Origin: SIAJ01 sp036266155
GTDB taxonomy: Bacteria > Planctomycetota > Planctomycetia > Gemmatales > Gemmataceae
Length of the DNA stretch: 9,840 nucleotides
NCBI GenBank assembly: GCA_036266155.1
Contig: DATANR010000497.1
Coordinates: 1-9,840, forward strand
Reading direction: 5' to 3'
In this document: piece after piece, positions 1 to 5,480 of the stretch
Layout of the letters: every line of letters starts with the position of its first letter
Position numbering within the stretch: the stretch's first letter is position 1
Translations under genes and position numbers: made by a program
Notes under the pieces: model-generated
What the model was told of the DNA's origin: nothing
What the model saw: the letters and a program-made list of their open reading frames with translations, nothing else
Database searches by the model: none

Positions 1-79
1 CAGTTCGTTTGCGCACCGCAACCTGAATTCTCACGAATCCAGCTACGCAATCCTTTCGCACCTTCGACGGACTCCACTC

Positions 80-1570
80 ATGTCAGCGTGCCGGGTCCTG
101 TGGCTGATCCTCTTGGTCCCGGCTTTCGCCCTCTACGCGGGTGACAAGCCGGTACCAAAGCCGCCCACTTCGCCACTTCTCAACTCGGTGGCCCGGCCGG
201 ACATTTCGTCGGAGGCCCGCCAGCAGCTCGGCCTGGGTTCCGAATACGACAATCTCCCCGATGTCGAGAAACTCAAGGTCGCCGTCCTCGACTACGGGTT
301 CGACGGCGTGGACGGCATCCGCTCGTTCCTGCCCGCGAACACCGTTCTGGTCGAACACTACGACCCGGAGTTTGTCCGCCGTCACCATTTGGGCGACCCG
401 GAATTCCGCAAGGCGTTCGCCCCTGGCAACAAGCACGGTCGGGCCATGGCCCAGATCGTGTGGGCGGTCACCGGCCAGAACCCACGTGGGCCGCAGTTCT
501 ATTTGCTCAACGCCAATGGGCCGACCATGCTCCAGCGGGCCGTGCGGTACGCCATCGAGCAGAAGGTCGACCTGATCCTGTTCAGCAACACCTTTGACGG
601 CGGGGGCAACGGCGACGGCCAGGGGCCGATCAACCGGATCGTTCAGGCTGCCCTCAGTGCCGGCATCATCTGGGTCAATGCGGCCGGCAACCAGGGTCGG
701 CACGTCTACCGCGGCCCGGTCGAGATTATGCCGAGCGGCGATTTGCGTGTCGGCCCCAAGCTCGATCGAACCATCCTCCGCTTTCGCAATCGGCTCGACG
801 ACAACACCGTCACCGTCACGTTGACCTGGAACGATTACCAGGACACGGAGGACGCCGGCACGACGAAGGACTTGGACCTGATTGTCCAGGACTGGAAAGG
901 CCAGGTGATCGCGACGAGCGAGCTGCGGCAAGTGGCCGGCGACCGGCCCGCGGGCGACGGCGAAACACGCAACCCACGTGAGCGCGTCGTCCTGCCCGGC
1001 TTGGCGGCCGATCGCGAACACGCCTACCGGATCAAGGTCCGCCACCGCGCGGGCGACTTCACGACCGACGACAAGATTCGCGTTCTGGTCACCGCCAGCC
1101 GGGACGGCAAGGTAGCCGACCCGAAGACCGGGAAACCGGTGGACGCAGTCGAATTCCTTGATGCGTCGGATGGCGGCGAGATTTATCCACCGGCCGACCA
1201 CCCGCTTGTCCTGACGGTCGGTGACGCCGGCACGGAGTCGTCCATTGGGCCAACGCTGGACCACCGCGTGAAGCCGGACGTGATCCTCAAGAATTCAGAA
1301 GTCGCATTCACCGACGGCGAGGTGTCCGCGGGAGCATCGAACGCGGCGGCGTACTTTGCCGGCATCGTCGTTCTGCTCAAGGCCGCGGAGCCGCGTTTGG
1401 AGATCCGCCACTTGCTTGACCTGGCGAGGCAGCGTCAGCCTGCTGCCCCGTCAACTCGCCCCGTGCGCGACTACATCGTTCAAACGCGCCAGTGGCACAC
1501 GCCGACACGCCAAGAGTTGGCGAATGCGGTTCGACCGCCTCTGGCAGAATTGCCTGTCCCACGTCGTTGA
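80..1570 (+). CDS. Secreted subtilisin-like (S8) serine protease with an internal beta-domain insertion
   Basis: This 496-residue protein is a probable exported endopeptidase of the subtilase (S8) family. Residues 1-20 look like a signal peptide: Arg5, a hydrophobic stretch, and 'ALYA' before Gly21. The catalytic Asp is D71 in 'KVAVLDYGFDG', the His is H119 in 'NKHGRAMA', the oxyanion Asn is N204 in 'NAAGNQG', and the Ser is S420 in 'SAGASNAAAYFAG', a variant of the usual GTSxAAP box. 'VKPDVIL' (397-403) is the usual strand before the Ser. About 216 residues separate N204 from S420, far more than the 66 in subtilisin. Residues about 230-341 are beta-rich, and 'TKDLDLIVQDWKG' (262-274) resembles the 'NDLDL' motif of the P-like domain normally found after the Ser. 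There is no clear propeptide domain, only about 45 residues between the signal and the core. No good Shine-Dalgarno site precedes the ATG; the start was chosen because it yields the signal peptide. Substrate unknown. Family call firm. Confidence 0.9.
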   Translation: MSACRVLWLILLVPAFALYAGDKPVPKPPTSPLLNSVARPDISSEARQQLGLGSEYDNLPDVEKLKVAVLDYGFDGVDGIRSFLPANTVLVEHYDPEFVRRHHLGDPEFRKAFAPGNKHGRAMAQIVWAVTGQNPRGPQFYLLNANGPTMLQRAVRYAIEQKVDLILFSNTFDGGGNGDGQGPINRIVQAALSAGIIWVNAAGNQGRHVYRGPVEIMPSGDLRVGPKLDRTILRFRNRLDDNTVTVTLTWNDYQDTEDAGTTKDLDLIVQDWKGQVIATSELRQVAGDRPAGDGETRNPRERVVLPGLAADREHAYRIKVRHRAGDFTTDDKIRVLVTASRDGKVADPKTGKPVDAVEFLDASDGGEIYPPADHPLVLTVGDAGTESSIGPTLDHRVKPDVILKNSEVAFTDGEVSAGASNAAAYFAGIVVLLKAAEPRLEIRHLLDLARQRQPAAPSTRPVRDYIVQTRQWHTPTRQELANAVRPPLAELPVPRR

Positions 1571-1611
1571 TTCAGGAACAAGAATAGCGGGGATCGAAAC
1601 AGTGGACTCCG

Positions 1612-1632
1612 CTCGCCGGCATGGCCGGTGAG
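1612..1632 (+). terminator. Hairpin after the protease gene, possible terminator
   Basis: The arms 'ctcgccggc' (1612-1620) and 'gccggtgag' (1624-1632) pair over nine positions, with one G-U wobble, around the three-base loop 'atg'. It lies 41 bases after the protease stop and before the HNH frame, where a terminator would be expected. There is no run of T after it (the following bases are 'ttcgttgcgatcc'), so it is not a canonical intrinsic terminator. It may only be a stable hairpin in the transcript. Confidence 0.3.
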
Positions 1633-1691
1633 TTCGTTGCGATCCTTCAGGCGAAAGCTCGGCTGCGGCTAGCCCGCCAGACCAAGGCCAA

Positions 1692-1991
1692 ATGAAGGCA
1701 TCGACTCGCAAGCTGGTCCGGGCTCGTGCCGGTCGGCGGTGCGAGTGCTGTCGCTTTCACGAGAGCGACCTGCCGCTTTTCCCTTTCCACATCGAACACA
1801 TTATTCCCAAGAAGCACGGCGGCACTGACGACGCCAATCAACTCGCATGGTCATGCCACGGGTGCGGAATGAGTTCGCTGAACCAGCGCAACATTGCGCA
1901 TGGCCCGCATGGGAGAACTCCCGGAAACGAAGTCCGTAATTACCACGATATCCATGGCACGGGGATGACGGGAGCAATTTGGGTGCTGTAG
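1692..1991 (+). CDS. HNH endonuclease-like protein, probably truncated
   Basis: The first 58 of 99 residues match the small zinc-binding HNH nucleases common in cyanobacteria and planctomycetes. Visible are the first Cys pair C17/C20 in 'CECC', the core 'FHIEHIIPKKHGGTDD' (32-47) with H36, N49 in 'NQLA', and the second Cys pair C55/C58 in 'CHGC'. In the family the next residues are normally 'N..KG', supplying the last metal or catalytic position, followed by a C-terminal half of several tens of residues. Here residues 59-99 show no family resemblance, and I found no continuation in the other frames downstream. The frame therefore probably joins an HNH fragment to unrelated DNA at about base 1866, and the product is likely inactive. 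The ATG start agrees with the usual family N-terminus ('TRKLVRARAG'), though no clear ribosome binding site precedes it. It could be a short functional variant, but I think a decayed gene is likelier. Confidence 0.62.
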   Translation: MKASTRKLVRARAGRRCECCRFHESDLPLFPFHIEHIIPKKHGGTDDANQLAWSCHGCGMSSLNQRNIAHGPHGRTPGNEVRNYHDIHGTGMTGAIWVL

Positions 1992-2075
1992 CTCTCGGCG
2001 ACGGCGAGCCATGACATTGCGGGGATTGTCGCATGCAATGAAATGAAACCCGTCAGGGGGGGTGTGGCAAAAGCG

Positions 2076-2142
2076 TGGCGATCTTGGCGACCTTACTCAA
2101 ATCCCCGCGGAAAACGCACTTTTTTGAAAAGGAAGATCGCCA
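2076..2142. repeat. Perfect 10-base inverted repeat
   Basis: TGGCGATCTT (2076-2085) is the exact reverse complement of AAGATCGCCA (2133-2142), with 47 bases between the arms. The left arm is followed at once by a partial direct copy, 'TTGGCGACC'. It could be a hairpin in RNA, the ends of a tiny non-coding element, or a binding site. The sequence alone does not decide. Confidence 0.5.
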
Positions 2143-2233
2143 ACCGGCCGGAACGCAAAAACTTCGCCGGACTTCGCCATTTTCGAGGACAGTGCCATGC
2201 GACAGTTCTGAGTCGCGCATACGATCGTCCTTG

Positions 2234-2242
2234 TGTTATTGT
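2234..2242 (+). promoter_or_regulatory. Weak extended -10 promoter candidate for the VWA operon
   Basis: 'TGTTATTGT' fits the extended -10 pattern TGnTAnnnT (TG at 2234-2235, hexamer 2237-2242). No good -35 hexamer lies 17 bases upstream. A transcript from here would have a leader of roughly 115 bases before the GTG at 2365. This is the best sigma-70-like match I found in the gap, but planctomycete promoters are poorly defined, so the call is tentative. Confidence 0.25.
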
Positions 2243-2364
2243 GTTCAGGATTCGTTTCGGGGGTATGTGTGTCTGGGAACGAAACGCAATTCCCATTAAT
2301 CGGCGGCAGGGCTGGTGGCGGCGGCGATACAGTCCCCAAGGAGTGCATCCAGTAGAATGGCGAG

Positions 2365-4689
2365 GTGTCTCTCTTCGCCATCACCGGCTTGCCGATCTTG
2401 CTCACCGGGGGCGCCCTGGTGGGGTTGCCGATCTTGCTGCACCTCATCATGCGGCAGGAGCCGAAGCGGTTGCCGTTCCCGGCGTTTCGCTTTCTCAAGC
2501 AAAAGCGTCAGATCAACCAGCGGAAGATCCGTCTGCGGCATCTGCTGCTGCTCTTGCTGCGGATGGGGCTTATCGCGCTGATCTGCCTGTCGCTCTGGCA
2601 ACCGACGATCTTGAGCGAGGGGTTCAGCTTGCGTGGCGGCCGGCCGATCGCCGCCGTGATCGTGCTCGACACGAGCCCGAGCATGGGCTACGTGCTGGCC
2701 GAGCGCACCGGATTGACCGAAGCGCGGCAGCGCGACTTGAAGCTCCTCGACGAGCCGGCCCAGGGATCGTGGACGTGCCTCGACGAGGCACGAGGCCGGG
2801 CGCTGGAGATTCTGGAGGACCTGCCGAACGGCAGCAAGGTCGCGATCATCGACACGGCCGATCGCAGTGAAATCGTCTGGTCCGGCAACCTGGCCGAAGC
2901 CCGACAACGAGTGCGCGACATCAAAAAGCCGCGTGCGAATAGTCAGCCAGTCACACGTTCCCTGGAGACGGCTTATGCGATGCTGGCTCGCGCCGACACG
3001 GAGCTGGAGCCGGGGCAGGAGCCGTTCCCACGCTTGCTCGCCGTCTTTTCGGATCGCACGGCCGCATCGTGGGACGTGGCCCGCGTGACGGAGTTGCAGT
3101 CGCTCCGCGATCGCGTGCCGGCGCCGAGCATTTACCACGTGTATGTCGACGTCGGTGTCGACAAGCCGATCAACACGGCCATCACATCCATCGAATTCAA
3201 GCCGCAGATCGTGCCGGCCAATCAACCGGTGATCATCTCCGTGACCGTTGAGTCTGTTGGCGGATCGGTAGACAACATTCTCGAGTTCTACGTCGACGGC
3301 GAAAAAGTGCAGCAGCAGCCCGTGAATCCGGGGCCCGATCGGCCGGTGACGCGGCAGCTTCGCAAGGACGGCCTCAAGCCGGGTCTGCATCATGCGAAGA
3401 TCAGCCTGCTCACGTCCGACCAGCTCCCGTTCGACAACGAGAAGTTCATCACCTTCCGCGTGCGCGAGCCGCGCAACGTGCTGGCGCTCGTAGACGTGGA
3501 CGGCGGCTCGTTCATGGCCCGCGCGGCGCGCACGATCGGCATTGCCGCGGGGCCAGCGAAGTTGTGGAAGCAGGCGCTCGACTCCGTCGGCTGGTACGCG
3601 TGTGTCGTGCGGCCAGTCAGTGAGTTCAAATCGACCGACTTCGCGAAGTATGAGGAGGTCACTCTCCTCGACGTGGCGAAACCGACCAGTGAGCTTTGGA
3701 CTCAGTTGGAGGCGTACATCCGCAACGGCGGGAGCGTGATTGTCGCTCCGCCGTTGCCAGGCGACGCTGACTCGGCGGCCGCGTATCAGACGGAGGCGGC
3801 GGGCCGGGTGCTGCCGCGCAAATTCACGCGCTGGTACGACGTGCCGATGAACGACGATGCGGTCGCATGGGCATGGCAGGCGTTGAACCCCAATCGACCA
3901 TTTCTCGCGAAATTCCGGGAATCGCGCGACCAGAACGATTTCCTTGAAAAGGGCGGCGGCCGGCCCACCACACGCGGATTCTGGAAAGTGGAAGACGGCG
4001 CCCGCGACCGCGTCGTTGTCTCCTACAACGACGCGCCGGACCCGGAACAGCGGTCGCCAGCCGTGCTGGAGCAGAGCTTCGGGCCGCGCGGCAAGGTGCT
4101 TCAGTTCACGACGCCGCTCGGGATTGTGCCGGACCGGATTCACAACTATCAATCAGCCGAGTGGTTCTACCTCGTGCTTGTCAACGAGGCGGTCCGCACC
4201 CTCGTCGGCGACAGCGAGGATCAAGTCTTCAATCACGTCGCCGGTCAGAACATCGTGATCAAGTGGCCGACGGACGCGAAGCCGGGAACCACCTTCTATC
4301 TGAGCGGCCCGGACGTGTCGGCCACCGACGCGGTGATCCGGCTCGAGGAGAGCCAGGCGTTCTTCCGCTTCGGGCCCGAGAAGAGCAGCACGGCCGGCAG
4401 CTTCACTGTTCAATCCGAAGACGGTAAATGGTCGGACGGCTTCAGCATCAATGCGCCGGTCGAAGAGAGCAATCTCGAGCGCCTGCCGCCGGAAGCGATC
4501 GCGGAGTTGTTCGGGCCGGAGGCTCTGACACCGGCGGATAAGAAGCTGTCGCTCGAAGAAGTCTTGAAGGGACGATTCACTCAGCCGATCGAGCTGTTTC
4601 CGTTCCTGATGATCTTGCTCTTGATGGTGCTGGCGGTGGAGAATCTATTGGCGAACAAGTTTTATCGGCGCAAACGCACAGCCGGGTGA
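2365..4689 (+). CDS. BatA-type membrane protein with VWA domain
   Basis: This 774-residue membrane protein has the planctomycete BatA/VWA layout. Residues about 5-28 form a first membrane helix ending in 'LPILLHLIMRQEP', the BatA N-terminal signature. The basic segment 'QKRQINQRKIRLRH' leads into a second helix at about 59-78. The VWA domain follows (about 93-262). Its MIDAS is complete, with D102-T-S104-P-S106 in 'LDTSPSMG', a likely Thr at T197, and D230 in 'VFSD'. A beta-sandwich with 'LEFYVDGEKV' (306-315) follows, resembling CARDB-type adhesive modules, then an alpha/beta region (about 371-465) that may be a degenerate amidotransferase-like fold. A last helix (about 741-760) precedes the basic tail 'KFYRRKR'. 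The start is GTG; an in-frame TAG at 2353 leaves no earlier option, and this start keeps the first helix whole. It heads an operon with the DUF4058 and second VWA genes. In other bacteria, Bat proteins work with MoxR ATPases at the envelope; the exact role here is unknown. Confidence 0.88.
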   Translation: MSLFAITGLPILLTGGALVGLPILLHLIMRQEPKRLPFPAFRFLKQKRQINQRKIRLRHLLLLLLRMGLIALICLSLWQPTILSEGFSLRGGRPIAAVIVLDTSPSMGYVLAERTGLTEARQRDLKLLDEPAQGSWTCLDEARGRALEILEDLPNGSKVAIIDTADRSEIVWSGNLAEARQRVRDIKKPRANSQPVTRSLETAYAMLARADTELEPGQEPFPRLLAVFSDRTAASWDVARVTELQSLRDRVPAPSIYHVYVDVGVDKPINTAITSIEFKPQIVPANQPVIISVTVESVGGSVDNILEFYVDGEKVQQQPVNPGPDRPVTRQLRKDGLKPGLHHAKISLLTSDQLPFDNEKFITFRVREPRNVLALVDVDGGSFMARAARTIGIAAGPAKLWKQALDSVGWYACVVRPVSEFKSTDFAKYEEVTLLDVAKPTSELWTQLEAYIRNGGSVIVAPPLPGDADSAAAYQTEAAGRVLPRKFTRWYDVPMNDDAVAWAWQALNPNRPFLAKFRESRDQNDFLEKGGGRPTTRGFWKVEDGARDRVVVSYNDAPDPEQRSPAVLEQSFGPRGKVLQFTTPLGIVPDRIHNYQSAEWFYLVLVNEAVRTLVGDSEDQVFNHVAGQNIVIKWPTDAKPGTTFYLSGPDVSATDAVIRLEESQAFFRFGPEKSSTAGSFTVQSEDGKWSDGFSINAPVEESNLERLPPEAIAELFGPEALTPADKKLSLEEVLKGRFTQPIELFPFLMILLLMVLAVENLLANKFYRRKRTAG

Positions 4690-4691
4690 GC

Positions 4692-4696
4692 GGAGG
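4692..4696 (+). promoter_or_regulatory. Ribosome binding site that selects the DUF4058 start
   Basis: GGAGG sits 7 bases before the ATG at 4704 but only one base before the in-frame ATG at 4698, and downstream of the GTG at 4686 that overlaps the previous stop. The spacing therefore favours 4704, which also gives the family N-terminus 'MPVHDWTRVDAG'. Ribosomes finishing the VWA gene would release within a few bases of this site, so re-initiation is plausible. Confidence 0.65.
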
Positions 4697-4703
4697 CATG
4701 GCG

Positions 4704-5480
4704 ATGCCAGTTCATGATTGGACACGAGTGGACGCGGGGACGTTTCACGACTTTCATACGGTGTGGCTCGTCGCGCTGCGCAATCGCCTAAACCGGGTTT
4801 TGCCTACAGAATACTACGCCATGTCCGAGCAGAAGGGTGTCGGTTTCGGTCCCGACGTCGTCGCCTTGGCTGGCAACCCGCCGCCGCGATCAAGCGAAAT
4901 CAACGGCGGGCCTATTGGACATTCAACGGGGGCACTGAGCGTCGTTGCCGCGCCGCCACAAGCACGCTTCACATTTGTCGAGTCGGCGAAGCCAATGATG
5001 CCGAAGCGGCGACGCATCGTCATCAAGCATGTCTCCGGCGACCGGATCATTGCCATCGTGGAGATCGTATCGCCGGCAAACAAGGATCGCGGCAAGTCGC
5101 TCAAGGCTTTTGCTTCGAAGGTAGTCGAGTTTCTGGAGAATGGCGTCCACGTCCTCGTCATCGATCTTTTTCCACCGACACGACGTGACCCGCAGGGGAT
5201 GCCCGTCGCCATTCAGGACAAGCTTTTGGGCAAGTTTGCCATTTCCTCGGACAAGCCATTAACCGCGGCCTCCTATCGAGCAGGCGACGAAGTCCGGACT
5301 TATATCGAGACGTTCGCGGTGGGAGACGACCTGCCCGATATGCCCGTGTTCCTGGACGGTGACGACTACGTGCAGGCGCCACTTCGCGCTAGCTACGACG
5401 CCGCCTTCGACGAGATGCCAAGACGGTTCAGCAATATATTGACCGCGCCCGTCGCCAGAGGGGACGCGCATGGAACCTGA
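4704..5480 (+). CDS. DUF4058-type protein of unknown function
   Basis: This 258-residue protein begins 'MPVHDWTRVDAGTFHDFH', a start I associate with DUF4058-type proteins that are abundant in planctomycetes and cyanobacteria. Two conserved family blocks are visible: 'IIAIVEIVSPANKDRGKS' (about 115-132), with E120, S123-P124, N126 and K127, and 'HVLVIDLFPPTRRD' (about 149-162), with D154. The E..SP.NK block, a later acidic strand and the alpha/beta pattern resemble PD-(D/E)XK nuclease-like folds such as Uma2, but nuclease activity is not established and should not be assumed. No signal peptide or membrane helix is present, so it is probably cytoplasmic. The start at 4704 was preferred over the longer frame from GTG 4686 because of the GGAGG spacing and the conserved N-terminus. 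It lies 14 bases after the first VWA gene and overlaps the next gene by 11 bases, so it is co-transcribed with both. Its link to VWA proteins is unknown. Confidence 0.82.
   Translation: MPVHDWTRVDAGTFHDFHTVWLVALRNRLNRVLPTEYYAMSEQKGVGFGPDVVALAGNPPPRSSEINGGPIGHSTGALSVVAAPPQARFTFVESAKPMMPKRRRIVIKHVSGDRIIAIVEIVSPANKDRGKSLKAFASKVVEFLENGVHVLVIDLFPPTRRDPQGMPVAIQDKLLGKFAISSDKPLTAASYRAGDEVRTYIETFAVGDDLPDMPVFLDGDDYVQAPLRASYDAAFDEMPRRFSNILTAPVARGDAHGT

Larger units (their letters stand above)
1992..2364. other. Gene-free stretch before the VWA operon, with several inverted repeats
   Basis: I see no supportable gene here. Short frames exist on both strands, but none resembles a known family and none has a ribosome binding site. 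The stretch has more A/T runs than the genes on either side, for example the T run at about 2119-2125. It contains a 6-base inverted repeat CATTGC/GCAATG (2015-2020 and 2035-2040), the 10-base inverted repeat listed separately, and a 6-base pair TGGGAA/TTCCCA (2274-2279 and 2290-2295) with a 10-base loop. The operon promoter should lie in its right half. Together with the broken end of the HNH frame, it may be the remains of a small mobile or repeated element, but no terminal repeats or target duplication were found to prove this. Confidence 0.5.

Noticed and set aside
83..1264. 393-codon open frame on the minus strand opposite the protease
   Set aside because: The sense frame has a complete subtilisin triad; the antisense frame has no recognisable features.
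2075..2299. 74-codon frame in the gap before the VWA operon
   Set aside because: No domain or Shine-Dalgarno site, and it runs through the inverted repeat; a repeat-derived frame is more likely.
2043..2870. 275-codon plus-strand frame running from the gap into the first VWA gene
   Set aside because: Its second half overlaps the VWA gene in another frame and its first half has no family match or ribosome binding site.
2296..4152. 618-codon open frame on the minus strand opposite the first VWA gene
   Set aside because: The sense strand encodes a recognisable BatA/VWA protein. The antisense product is rich in Arg, His and Asp with no family resemblance, as expected of a mirror frame in high-G+C coding DNA.
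4686..4703. Earlier GTG or ATG start for the DUF4058 gene
   Set aside because: GGAGG at 4692-4696 would lie within or directly beside these starts, and the conserved family N-terminus begins at 4704.
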